64,000 bases of DNA. It comes from Anodontia alba (Eukaryota > Mollusca > Bivalvia > Lucinida > Lucinidae). The stretch spans positions 77,578,335 through 77,642,334 of the forward strand of contig OZ024827.1 of NCBI GenBank assembly GCA_964016985.1. Reading direction: 5' to 3'. Of the stretch, positions 35,272-46,440 are shown piece after piece (position 1 is the first letter of the stretch; each line of letters opens with the position of its first letter). The notes under the pieces are model-generated. The model worked only from the letters and a program-made list of their open reading frames with translations, made no database searches and was not told where the DNA came from. The position numbers and the translations under genes are program-made.

Positions 35272-35666
35272 CTATTTTTTAATATTATGAGGTTTCACTT
35301 CAAGATTTCTGTCTTATGGTTTCACAAACAATAGGACTTGACATTCCATGGGAGTTATCTCATTCGACTTTTTAAAAGGCAATTTCATAATATAACACTG
35401 ACGCATTACGTTTTTGTGATCACGCACAGTCTTGTTTGTGCATACAGCAGTTTGTAACACAGTCTTCATCAATAAAAGTCATGAGGAAGGCTGTATTTAA
35501 GTCAGTCACAAATTGACAACCAGGACAGAATTCCAGTTTCGTATATAACCATCTTTCATCTTGTCTGTGCTAGTTTTATAAAACAAGCAAAATACAATAT
35601 CAAAAACCATTAGTATGGAAAACAGACATGTGCTGGATAAACATTCATATCAGCCGCAAACGTGGG

Positions 35667-35875
35667 AAAACGGACCTTCTGTCATGTGTGCCCAACGAAG
35701 ATTCAAATCAACCTGCGCGTGCGCTAAGTCTGATCAGAGTCGTCATTGTCCGCAAGAAGAAACTTTCCACCCTTGGCTATCCAAAGTGCGTCAAAAAAAG
35801 ATTCTGATCAGACTGCACGAATGCGCAGGCTGATCTTAATCTTCGCTGGACGCTTATTACCAAAAGGTACGTTTT
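35667..35875. mobile_element. Family H hairpin element, 35.7 kb copy
   Basis: AACGGACCTTCTGTCATGTG to CAAAAGGTACGTT, with GATCAGACTGCACG/GCGCAGGCTGATC inside. Confidence 0.75.
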
Positions 35876-36036
35876 CTAATGTTACGACTCATATTGTAAT
35901 ATAATATTGCAAACTCAATTAGCTTTTTTTCTTCTCTACGTATTAATATTCCTTTTTATGGGAGTGCAGAAGAACGACACTGATACAAGTACAGAACTAC
36001 TGTTGCCTGAAAACAATTGAGTCGAAAAGTGGGGAA

Positions 36037-36228
36037 TCGTACCTTCTGACATGTGCGCACTACGAAGACTCGAATCAGCCTGCGCCTCCGCGCAGTCTGA
36101 TTAGAGACTTCGTTGTCCGTCAGAAGAAATTTTGCATACTTGGCTATCCAAAATGCGCCTAGTGAAGATTCTGATCAGACTGTTCGAATGCGTTAATCTT
36201 CGCTGGGCGCACATGTCCAAAGGAACGT
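36037..36228. mobile_element. Family H hairpin element, 36.1 kb copy
   Basis: TCGTACCTTCTGACATGTGC to ACATGTCCAAAGGAACG; the right inner palindrome is shortened. Confidence 0.75.
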
Positions 36229-36349
36229 GGCTTCGTGGCTGAGTTTGGTTGACTATAACTAACTTTTGTCGCCCGCTGATCATCATTTCATTGAATCTGC
36301 AACTGAGATCCCAAAAATTCATTCTGACACAAAAATTATAAATAAATAA

Positions 36350-36450
36350 ATTGGAAGAAGAAGAAGAAGAAGAAACAAAACAAAACAAAACAAAACAAAC
36401 AAACAAAAACACACATACAAAACAAGCAAACAAACAAATAAACAAAAATC
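36350..36450. repeat. GAA and AAAC microsatellites
   Basis: About seven GAA units, then repeated AAAAC and AAAC units; produces spurious low-complexity minus frames. Confidence 0.9.
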
Positions 36451-36700
36451 CTGTTCGTCTAACTAAACATTATTTAGAGGTCTAGTCAACAGTGACAAAA
36501 TACTTCGAAGTAGGGCTCCTTTGAGAATACAAAACAAATGAAAATTAGAAAAAAAGACACGTTCGCTTTGATTTAATCTATTCATAATGAATAATTAAAT
36601 AAAATGCAACGTCCATGATGCCCTAGGAGTTCGGAACCCAGTAAACCCAATTAATCTGACTATTAACCCCTTCAGCCCGGCAGACCAACTCAAATACTTG

Positions 36701-36764
36701 TGCAAACAGTGTAGATCGAGATGAGACGGCTCGTACCGTCTCATCAAAGACTACACTGTTTGCC
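36701..36764. mobile_element. Short hairpin element family F, 36.7 kb
   Basis: GCAAACAGTGTAGATCGAGA and its complement around GGCTCGTACCGTC. Confidence 0.75.
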
Positions 36765-36897
36765 ATGTATTTATGATTTTGGATTGAAACCCCTATTTGC
36801 ATAAGCGGACATGTTCAAATGCAAGGTTGGAAGAGTCCACTTCGGAAACACAGGGATGAAAGGGTCAAATATAAATATTATCAGGCCTGTATCGAAA

Positions 36898-36960
36898 TAT
36901 GGGGATAGGGGATGGGGGCGGGGGGGGGTGGGGGGGTGGTGGGGGGTGGGGAGGGGGGGA
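36898..36960 (+). repeat. Extreme G-rich tract
   Basis: More than ten G runs of four or more bases in about 60 bp, separated by one to three bases. This satisfies the usual G-quadruplex pattern several times over. A structural role is inferred only. Confidence 0.85.
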
Positions 36961-36974
36961 GTTAATGTGAGAAC

Positions 36975-37515
36975 CATTATGAAAACATGCCTTTTCAAAT
37001 ATATTGAAAATTTTCATTACCAAAACACGCCGATTCATATATATAGAAAATTTCATCTCCAAAAACTGAAAATTTTCAGATAAAAAAAAACTCCGAGTTT
37101 TTCCTATTTCTGCTCAAAACATAGATTGTGGGTACTCGTTAGAACCGCCTCGCCGAGGCGGTTCTAACGAGTACCCACAATCTATGTTTTGAGCTGAAAT
37201 AAGAAAAATAATGTTTACCCCTGTAAACCCCAGTTTTACTATGTAAAAGTGGGGTTTAAGGGGGTCAAAATTATATAGGTATGTTTTCGCGATGACCACA
37301 AAAAAAAAAAAATAAAAAAAAAAAAATCGATAAAAAATTCTTACATTTTTCATATTTCTGCTCAGAACACAGATTGTGCAGTTCTAACGAATACCTGCAA
37401 TCTATATTTTTGAGCAGAGATACGAAAAATAATGTATACCCCTGTAAACCCCAGTTTTACTATATAAAAGTGGGGTTTAAGAGGGTCAATTTTATATAGA
37501 CGTGTTTTCGTATTG
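36975..37515 (+). mobile_element. Two nested family 1 MITEs
   Basis: The outer copy starts CATTATGAAAACATGCC and breaks after GAAAATTTT. A complete inner copy (37015-37294) follows, after which the outer copy resumes at ACCACAAAA and ends GTGTTTTCGTATTG. Other outer-type copies read GAAAATTTTACCACCAAAA without interruption, so this join shows no target duplication. Confidence 0.85.
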
Positions 37516-37732
37516 ACAGAGAAAAGGAAGCCTAAATTCATCATGTAGTGCGCTGACAACAGTCGTTTCGTGTCTTATCTTCCGTGATTGTCTTCAGAGT
37601 TTGATTTTTATTAGTTCCAGAACGTTTATTCAAGGGTGTTATGCACGAGTTTAGAATAAATTTGCATATCAATGATTTCACATCAGCGACTATTGGGAAA
37701 ATTTTGCGTGTCTGTACAGGACATGCCATTCA

Positions 37733-38296
37733 ATCACGAAAACATGCCTATATAATTAAGACCCTTATAAAAAAAAACCCACTTTTAGATAGTAAAACTG
37801 GGGTTTACAGGGGTATACATTATTTTTCTTATTTCCACTCAAAACATAGATTGTGGGTACTCGTTAGAACCGCATCGCCGAGGCGGTTCTAACGAGTACC
37901 CACAATCTATGTTTGGAGCAGAAACATGAAAAATATGAGAATTTTTTATCGAAAAATTTTCATTTTTTTGTGGTAAACATTACGAAAACACGCCTATTCA
38001 AATATATAGAAAATTCCACCTCCATAAAAAAAATGAAAAAAATTCAGATAAAAACTCTGATATTTTTCATATTTCTGCTCAAAACATAGATTGTGGGTAT
38101 TCGTCATAACCGCCTCGGCGAGGCGGTTCTAACGAGTACCCACAATCTATGTTTTTGAGAAAAATAAGGAAAATAATGTATACCCCTGTAAACCCCAGTT
38201 TTACTATACAAAAGTGGGGTTTAAGGGGGTCAAAATTATATAAGCATGTTTTCGTGATGATTTGCGGTATATTTAGATAGGCGTGTTTTCGTAATG
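37733..38296 (-). mobile_element. Two nested family 1 MITEs, opposite orientation
   Basis: The outer copy (ATCACGAAAACATGCC first) is interrupted after GTGGTAAA by an inner copy in the other orientation (37978-38259). It then resumes ATTTGCGGTATATTTAG and ends GTTTTCGTAATG. Both hairpins are intact. Confidence 0.85.
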
Positions 38297-38603
38297 CGAT
38301 GTAGAAAACTTAGATTTAGCTATTGCAACCCCGAATAACTCAACTAAACGCAACTGTTATTGAATCTGGACAAGGCCATCTCCTCAAAAAGGAGTACTAT
38401 GAAAAACATACCTTTGATCATTTGCGCCGAGCAAAGATTCAAATCAGACTGCGTATTCGCATCTTAGCTATATAAAATGCAGAAAATGAAGACTTTGATC
38501 GGACTACGCGCATGCGCACGCTGATCTGAATGTTCGCTGGGCGCACATGTTCCAACGTGCGTTTTCTCGCGTTGCCACTCTTTATGCCAAGACCAAAGTT
38601 CCA

Positions 38604-38847
38604 GGGCCTAGTTGTTTAAAGCATCGTTAGCTTAACGAGCTGGTATTTAACAAATCTATCTTTTAACTTTTGCAGCTAAGGTATTTTCAAATACATTGAT
38701 ATTTTTGCTGCAAAAATGTGAGTAGCTTTTGCAAAAGCTACTCGCATATTTTCAGCAAAAATATCAATGTATTTGCCGTATTTTAAGATAGAAATTTTAA
38801 CATCATATTAGCAAACAGCATCGTTAAGTTTTGAACAACTCGGCCCA
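38604..38847. mobile_element. Hairpin MITE family C, 38.6 kb copy
   Basis: GGCCTAGTTGTTTAAAGCAT to TTTTGAACAACTCGGCCC, with the AATGTGAGTAGCTTTTGCAAA hairpin intact. Confidence 0.8.
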
Positions 38848-39439
38848 GAATGTTTGAAATAACAACAGTTTAAGATTTAAGGAGTTGATTAAGGGGAGCT
38901 GAATGACAATAACTCTGAAATGTACGAAATCCTGGAAGGGACATTTCTTTTTTTATCAAGTAATGCGCATGAGAATAGTGTCAGTCAGACAGGTTTTACT
39001 CAGTTTCAAGGAGTGTATGTTAAAGATTAGAAAGTAATTACCGTAATGACCTTAAGTATTGGAACAGATAGGCCTTTGCAAATAGTTAGACCCAGATCAG
39101 ACGTCGCAGTACGCGGCGTCTAATCAGGATATACACTTGCCATACATACAGCTATATTTTAGACACATCAAGAGGTAATAGAATGGACTATTTCCAATTT
39201 TAGGACAAGTATGGTAAGAAGATAAGATGTCCAGATACTTAGGGTAAATATGGTATAATCTAAATATCGAGTTCAAAAATGTATAAATAAAGCTCCTCCC
39301 GGTCAAGACGAAGTAATTTTAGTATATAGGTGGCACCTTTTACATATTTATATCAGGGGAAATCACGGTACTTGTGTTACTTCCTTCTTTGGGATGAGTT
39401 TGGTACATGTTCGCATGGATATGCCATTACAATATATAG

Positions 39440-40665
39440 AGATTATTATATTAAAATTTTCATGTCATACCCTATATCAACCCAAGACACCCATATCAGC
39501 CCGAGGGCTGATATGGGTGTCTCGGGTTGATATGGGGTATGATATGAAAATTGCCATATCACAATCTATTTATCATACATTTTCTTACTGACAAGTTTGC
39601 CTATTTGATATGGTATGCGGAGTGATACTAGTGTACTGCTAGAGCGCCGATTGCTCCGAATGTGCTCGACCGCCGAGTGCTCCAAATGTGGTGATATGGT
39701 TTTTTGGCCGGGCAAAAAAGCCGTATCACTCACGTGACCTGGTGATATGGGTTTTTTGCACGTGCAAAAAGCCGTATCTCCCACGTGACCCATTATCACA
39801 CCTTTTGCGCTACACAAGAGTGATTTGTGCTTGAAAGCCATGTTAGTATCACATGTGCAAAATAACCATATTTTCTAGCAAATGTATGATAAATCCATTT
39901 ATCATATATTTACTAGAATAGCTCTCTTGTGGAGCTCAAAAGGTGTGATAATGGGTGATACGGCTTTTTTGCCCGTGATAAAAACCCATATCACCAGGTC
40001 ACGTGGGTGATACGGCTTTTTTGCCCGGGCAAAAAAAAACAACAAAAAAAAAAAAACAAAAAAAAAAAACAAAAAAAAACGTATCACCACATTCGGAGCA
40101 CTCGGCGGTCTTACTTTTGACCTTTTGACTCCGCATACGATATCAAAGTAGGAAAACTTGTCAGAAAGAAAATGTATGATAAATAGATTATAATATGGCA
40201 ATTTTCATACCATACCCCATATCAACCCTCGACCCATATCAGACCTCATTTTCATATCATACCCCATATCACTCCTCGATCCATATCAGCCCGAGGGCCG
40301 AAGGCCCTCCTGCTGATATAGGTGTTTCAGGTTCATCACGAAAACACACCTATATAATGTTGACCCCCTTAAACCCCACTTTTATATAGTAAAACTGGGG
40401 TTTACTGGGGTATACATTATTTTTCTTATTTCTGCCCCAAAACATAGATTGTGGGTACTTGTTAGAACCGCCTCGCCGAGGCGGTTCTAACAAGTACCCA
40501 CAATCTGTGTTTTGACCAGAAGTATGAGAAATACCCGATTTTTTATCTGAAAATTTTCATATTATGGTGGTTAAAATTTTCAGTATATTTGAATAGGCTT
40601 GTTTTCGTAATGTGATATGGGGTATGATATGAAAATTACCATATACATGTGTAATAATCTCTATT
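39440..40665. mobile_element. Large foldback element with GATATGG/CACGTG arms
   Basis: The left arm has TATAGAGATTATTA, GTCATACCCTATATCAACCC, AATCTATTTATCATACATTTTC, TGATATGG and CACGTGACCTGGTGATATGG. The right arm carries their complements in reverse order up to GATATGGGGTATGATATGA and TAATAATCTCTA. The loop lies around 39800-39900. A family 1 MITE (40334-40612) is inserted in the right arm. Inner arms contain repeated GGTGATACGGCTTTTTTGCC modules. No transposase. Confidence 0.8.
40334..40612 (-). mobile_element. Hairpin MITE family 1 in the foldback element
   Basis: Full length. Host sequence reads CAGGTT before and TGATATGGGG after; the element's own left arm preserves the empty form GGGTTGATATGGGG, giving one extra T at the insertion. 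Confidence 0.95.
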
Positions 40666-40762
40666 TATCTTTAAGTCTTACATGTATTTGTAATCATGTA
40701 TGTTCTTTATTTGTAGCAGTGCATATTTCATTTTACAAGAAGTTGCCAAACCCAGCTTACCC

Positions 40763-40872
40763 AGTGGGCGTTTAGACAACATCGCATCAAGGTCGATGCA
40801 ACATAACGACATTGCACCGACATTGATACACATGTACGACGTTATCTACCCATTACGTGCCCACTGGGGAGC
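40763..40872. mobile_element. Diverged CCCAGC palindromic element
   Basis: CCAGTGGGCGTTTAGACAAC to TTACGTGCCCACTGGG with mirrored GTCGATGCAACATAACGACA; relative of 33106-33213. Confidence 0.65.
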
Positions 40873-41249
40873 ATACTCTTTTCCTGTTGCTTCTTCTGCT
40901 AAGTTTTCCTTCTTCCAGGGGCTATTTCTGTTTCACGTTTTCTGACATAAAAATGAGAAGCTTTTGTATCTGATTTTGACATGCATTCCTCATTATTTTC
41001 TAATAATAATTATTATATCTGTAAATGTTGCCACCTTTTTCTTTCGTTTACGTATACGCTGGAAATTTGATATTATTTCCTTTCCTCTTAGCACTTGTCG
41101 TGTGCCGATTGTCTATTTCTATTTTAGTACTCACTGGGAATCTGTTAATTTTGCGTTTTCCTGTTTTCACATGTCTGCATGGACAAAAATGCTTTCTTTG
41201 CCGTCAAGAGCGTGCAAAGACAAGTATTGTAAACCTTCAATGAATCAAA

Positions 41250-42915
41250 TACCGACATATCGCTTACCGTAGCTGATTCAAACACGTTTTCAGTTCCTGT
41301 ATAAATCTTCCGTAGCACAAGAAAACACACATTTAGGGATATTTTAGGGAACTTTTCTTATTTTACCAAGAAAATGTATGTTGTGCGTACTTGTTTCGAA
41401 TCGTCTTATTTAGGCGATTCTTATGAGAACTTACAATAGCATCCTAGTGCCAGGTGAAAAAAAAAATTAAGCCCTACGTAGGAGATAGTAACTCCCGTAT
41501 AGGAGATAATAAATCCTACGTAGGAGATAGTAACTCCCACGTAGGAGATAATAAGTCCTACGTTGCAGATAATAAGTCCTACGTAGGAGATGATAAGCTC
41601 CTACGCAGGACTTACTAACATCTACGTATGAGATAATAACACAATGTAGGACTTACTAACACCTACATAGGACTTACTTACACCTACGTAGGAGATAATG
41701 TCCTTCGTAGCACTTACTAACTCCTACGTAGGAAATAATAACACCTACGTAGGAGATAATAACCTATTGATAGGACTTACTAACACCTACATAGGAGATA
41801 ATAACTCCTCTGTAGGACTTATTAACACCTACGTAGGAGATAATAACTCTACGTAGGCTCGTACGTAGGTGTAAGTAAGTCCTACTTAGGGGTTATTATC
41901 TCCTACGTAGATGTTATTAAGTCCTGCGGAGGAGTTATATCTACTACGTAGGTGTTAGTAATTCTTAACGTAGGGTTATTATCTCCTATGTAGGAGTTAG
42001 TAAGTCCTATGTACATTATATGACTTATTATCCCCTACCTAGGAGTTAGTAAGACCTACATAGGTGTTAAGTCCGACGTAGGGGCTATCATCTCATACGC
42101 AGGTGTTAGTAAGTCTTACGTAGGAGTTATCATCACCTTAGTGGGAGTTACTATCTCCTACGTAAGACTTATTATCTCATACGTTGAAGTTACTATCACC
42201 TATGTAGGACTTATAATCTCATACATAGGAGTTACTACGTAGGACTTATCATCTCCTACTTAGGCGTTAATAACTTCTACGTAGGACTTATTATCTCCAG
42301 CATACGTGTTAGTAAGTCCAACGTAGGTGTTAGTAAGTCCTTCGGGGGCGTTAGGTCCTACGTAGGACTTATTATCTCCTACATAGGAGTTAGTTAGTCA
42401 TGCGTAGGACTTATTATCTCGTACGTAAGTGTTAGTAACTCCTACGTAGGACTTATTATCTTACTTAGGTATAAGTATCTCTTACGTAGGTGTTAGTAAG
42501 TCCTACGTAGGGTTTCTTTTCTTCTACGTAGGAGTTAGTAAGTCCTACATAGGACTTACTATCTCCCACGTAGGAGTTAGTAAATCCTACGTAGATATTA
42601 TTAAATCCTACGTAGGTGTTAATAAGTCCTACGTAGATAGTAGTAAGTCCTAAGTAGGAGTTATCATCACCTACGTTGGAATTGCAATCTCCTACGTAGG
42701 ACTTATTATCTGCAACGTAGATGTTAATCTCCTACGTTGGACTTAAATATTTTTAATCACCTGGCACTAGGACGCTCTCATAAGAACTCAACATATCATT
42801 ATTGCTCGTATTTTATTGAAGATCGAACAGACTTCCTATATTACCTGCGTTTGCCTCCTGACCTCGTGCTATGATTAACCCGCAGTTGCTCGACTTTCCC
42901 ATCTCTAGAACAAGG
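41250..42915. mobile_element. Host MITE enclosing the TACGTA foldback
   Basis: Left flank (GCTTACCGTAGCTGATTCAAA, CACAAGAAAACACAC, GTACTTGTTTCGAATCGTC) and right flank (GCCTCCTGACCTCGTGCTATGATTAACC, GTTGCTCGAC) match the two halves of the TACAGT-ended MITE at 45431-45796. The array element thus lies in the middle of a member of that family. Confidence 0.6.
41443..42771. mobile_element. Foldback element packed with CCTACGTAGG repeats
   Basis: A perfect 15 bp terminal inverted repeat, CCTAGTGCCAGGTGA (41443-41457) and TCACCTGGCACTAGG (42757-42771), encloses a tandem array (about 41472-42745). The repeating unit is about 21 bp: the palindrome CCTACGTAGG plus an 11 bp spacer, either AGATAATAACT or ACTTACTAACA. 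Spacers read in this orientation up to about 41850 and mostly as complements (AGTTATTATCT, TGTTAGTAAGT) from about 41866, so the array is itself a foldback with unequal arms. By length and period there are roughly 60 units. No open reading frame. I do not recognise this as a named family. Confidence 0.85.
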
Positions 42916-43066
42916 AAAAAAACGACAGTTTTATTCAGTTATATGTACAATGCACCACTGCTCACTCCCTCTAGCCACGCGTATTGCAGAACTCTATTTT
43001 ACCTATTTACCTATTTATGCCTGGCGTCCCATAAAAGGGGCATTAGCAAACAGTATTAATCCAAAT

Positions 43067-43346
43067 CATTACGAAAACATGCCTATTCAAATATACAGAA
43101 AATTTTACCACCAAAAAATGAAAATTTTCAGATAAAAAAAAATCTGATATTTTTCATATTTCTGCTCAAAACATAGATATTGGGTACCCGTTAGAACCGC
43201 CTCGGCGAGGCGGTTCTAACGGTTACCCACACTCTATCTTTTGAGCAAAAATAAGAAAAATAATGTATACCCCTGTAAACCCCAGTTTTACTATATAAAA
43301 GTGGGGTTTACGGGGGTCAAAATTATATAGGCATGTTTTCGTGATG
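43067..43346 (+). mobile_element. Hairpin MITE family 1, 43.1 kb copy
   Basis: Full length; CATTACGAAAACATGCC to CATGTTTTCGTGATG; flanking bases T and T. Confidence 0.95.
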
Positions 43347-43860
43347 TTAAACGCCGCAATACGCGGCGTCTTATCAAGGTCTGCAGCGTTTGCATTGTCC
43401 TGGAATTTCTTTAAAACACAGGCATAACAAAAATTAACCGGACACCCTGCTATTGAAAATCGACCTGTCCAAATGGTTATAGCAGGCTAATAGTGTCTAC
43501 TAGGCATAAATTTACAATATCCCTGCATTATGTAAGTAAAAATGGTTGCACATACATGTAAACTCAGGGCTTCTGTGCACAAGTGTGATCATCACATTAA
43601 CTTACCATCGAACCTCCCGCTCTCCTCGCCAAATCCCCGCCCACCAGCCCCACCCCAACCTCTACCTCCATTTTCTATTTTCAAACCTATCTCAGAAACT
43701 ATTTAGGAAACTTTTTTTCGTTTCTGTTTATTAAACCTCCCACTGAAGAGGAGTGGAACCTAACTTTAAAATGTTCATCTTGTTTTCAAGTGAACTGAGG
43801 CTTGCCATTTAATTTAAACTGTAGTTAATGCCAAGCCTTATTTCAGTCGAAACATGGGAA
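43347..43860. other. No gene seen
   Basis: Includes a GCAATACGCGGCGTC fragment of family F (about 43350) and a C-rich stretch near 43615-43670; no coding sequence recognised. Confidence 0.45.
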
Positions 43861-44320
43861 AACGTACCTTCTGATACGCGCGCCCAACGAAGTGACAAAT
43901 CAGCCTGCGCATCCGCACTATCTGATCAGGGTCTTCATTACGAAAACATGCCTATTCAAATATACTAAAACTTTTACCACCAAAAAATGAAAATTTTCAG
44001 ATAAAAAAATTCTGATAGTTTTCATATTTCTGCTCAAAACGTAGATAGTGGGTACACGTTAGAACCGCCCACAATCTATGTTTTTTGAGCAAAATAAGAA
44101 AAATAATGTATACCCCTGTAAAGCCCAGTTTTACTATATAAATGTGGGGTTTAAGGGGGTCAAAATTATATAGGCATGTTTTCGTGATGTCCTTGTCCGC
44201 ACGAAGGCACTTTGCATCGGTGGCTATCCAAACTGCGCCTAGTGAAGATTCTGATCAGACTGCGCATCTGCGCAGTCTGATCAGAATATTCGCTAAGCGC
44301 ACATGTCCGAAGGTACGTTT
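43861..44320. mobile_element. Family H element split by a family 1 MITE
   Basis: AACGTACCTTCTGATACGCG at left and GTCCGAAGGTACGTT at right. A family 1 MITE lies at 43936-44189, between GGGTCTT and TCCTTGTCCGC. Confidence 0.85.
43936..44189 (+). mobile_element. Hairpin MITE family 1 in family H element
   Basis: CATTACGAAAACATGCC to CATGTTTTCGTGATG. The hairpin tip GAGGCGG is deleted. Other H copies read CTTCGTTGTCCGC across the site, implying one extra T at most. Confidence 0.95.
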
Positions 44321-44800
44321 TCTGACGTAACGACTCACATAGTGTCTCTTTTGAGTGTGTATTTAGGGACCAAAGGTTCGCACGAAAGAATACCGTAATT
44401 CATTCACCTTAGCTCCTTACCGTACAAATCGTAAAATCTTAACGAATCAATTTGACTGCATGGTGGGTTCCATAAACAAGGTTTGGCTGAATGGCAACCT
44501 GCACATAACCTAATCAAATTGTTTTTCTTTCTGGGTCTACATGTACATATTTGCCCAGTTGTCTATATCAAAGGAAAACACGACAGAATGGCATAAAACG
44601 CGGCTTCTCATGTTGCCGGTCCCATCACGGTCTTGTTTGTGATTATCCTCTATTCTGGTTTAGAGCCTTTTGCTTTTTCTTTTCGTCACAGTATTTGTGA
44701 CTATTTGTGTTTCACTGTAATGTTTCACAGATGAGGCAGGGGACCCCTGTGTGGATTGAGCATCTTTTGAAATTTGGATATGCGTCAGAATTCATGGTGA

Positions 44801-45107
44801 CATCACGAAAACATGCTTATATAATATTGACCCCTTTAAACCCCACTTTTATATAGTAAAACTGGAGTTCACAGGGTATATATATTATTTTTCGTATTTC
44901 TCTAAAAACATCGATTGCGGGTACTGGTTAGAACCGCCTCGCCGAGGCGGTTCTAACGAATACCCACAATCATAATCTATGGTTTGAGCAGAAATATGAA
45001 AACTATCAGTTTTTTTTTTTTGTTGTTGTTTTTTTTTTTTATTTGAAAATTTTCAATTTTTGGAGTTGAAATTTTCTATATATTTGAATAGGCATGTTTT
45101 CGTATTG
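44801..45107 (-). mobile_element. Hairpin MITE family 1, 44.8 kb copy
   Basis: CATCACGAAAACATGCTTAT to CATGTTTTCGTATTG, expanded by a T/GTTG tract near 45010-45041. The hairpin carries a small insertion (AATCATAATC). Confidence 0.95.
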
Positions 45108-45109
45108 AG

Positions 45110-45350
45110 ATTTCGCGCGAGTGAAGTTAGTTTAAGCCTCTCGCCCCCGCCCCACCCCACACACCAAGTTAGTTTTGTTTTTTCTACTGACTGCTTTAAG
45201 TTGATTCCTCTATTGCAGTTCTTTGTTTGTGCGTAGGTGTTTTCAAATATGGCGTGTTATTTTTTTATTCACTGTTCTTCTTTTTGTGCCTCGGGAAGGC
45301 TGTGCTTCGTTATTGTGGCATTTCTGGGTATCTTCACCTATATTGTCTCA
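45110..45350 (+). repeat. Dispersed repeat E, 45.1 kb copy
   Basis: GAGATTTCGCGCGAGTGAAG, TTGATTCCTCTATTGCAG, CGGGAAGGCTGTGCTTCGTT and GTGGCATTTCTGGGTATC match 15100-15345 in order. Confidence 0.65.
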
Positions 45351-45430
45351 AGAGAAAAGGGTCCTTATAACACATACACAGAACTAAGACCCAAAACAGC
45401 TTGTGCATGACCTTTCAATCTCCATGGTAT

Positions 45431-45796
45431 ATACAGTTAAACCTCAATAGCTCGAACACCGATTGCTCGTTTACCATAGCTAATTCGAATTCAATTTTTT
45501 TTTTGTTTTGAGTCCCTATGAAATTCTTCCGATGGCTCAAGAAAACAAATATCCATGGAAATTTTCTAATTTTGTCATGAAATCGTTTTTTGTGTGTACT
45601 CATTAGAATTAGGCGATTCTAATGAGTACACTCAACATACAATTATTGTGTAGGAAATCGAAAATATTTTTTTTTTCTAAATTATCGCTGTTTGCTTCCT
45701 AACCTGGCGCTACGATTAACCCTCAGTGGCTCGAACTACCCATATCTCAAATAAATTTCCATGGTCCGAAAGATATTCGAATCATTGAAGTTCGAC
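45431..45796. mobile_element. TACAGT-ended MITE (third subfamily)
   Basis: Starts TACAGTTAAACCTCAATAGC and ends in CATTGAAGTTCGAC, with a central ATTAGAATTAGGCGATTCTAAT hairpin. Its halves flank the TACGTA element at 41.4-42.8 kb; a third piece is at 61075-61175. Confidence 0.7.
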
Positions 45797-46440
45797 AATA
45801 TTCTACAATGTCCTGTGATTACAATGTATGTAAACGGACAGTGAGGGCCCCGATCAGCCTGCACGGATATGCAGGCTGATCTGGGTCTTCGCTGTATGAA
45901 TACATGTATGTAAAAAGACTCCTTCCTGAATGACATGAATCGTACACATAAACTGGTTGAACAGAAACAATGACAGTGCTTGTACAAAACAAACCAGTAA
46001 TGACAATGAACAGCCCTCATATTGGTTTAACTTTATTTTGATTGCTTCAAATACAACATAATTTACAACAATACAATATTTTCCAGGATCTGACTGTACG
46101 CCTTAGCTTGTCTGAAAGACATCATATTTAAAGTGACCTTTGCCATTCGTAGCTCCAGAAATCTTTGTCTAGGCTCCATAACATTCATAAAAAAAGTTTT
46201 GCAAGCGGCTCACTAAGCATCTGAATAGATTTTCGTATACTTTTTAGATGTTATTCATCTTTAAGCGTACTTATGATCAAAAGGCTTTGCAATTATCATG
46301 TTAAATTTGCTGTCAGTAATTCACATCAATGCACGTGGTATTCTAGAATAGAACTGCACACTCTACCAGCAGATGTTTTACTATTCTCCGACGAAAAGTT
46401 GACAGTGACGTATTCGATTGGTCATGTTACAAAATGTACT

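Noticed and set aside
41470..42745. CRISPR array
   Set aside because: Units are about 21 bp, palindromic, with only two spacer types that repeat and flip strand; there are no unique spacers and the context is eukaryotic.
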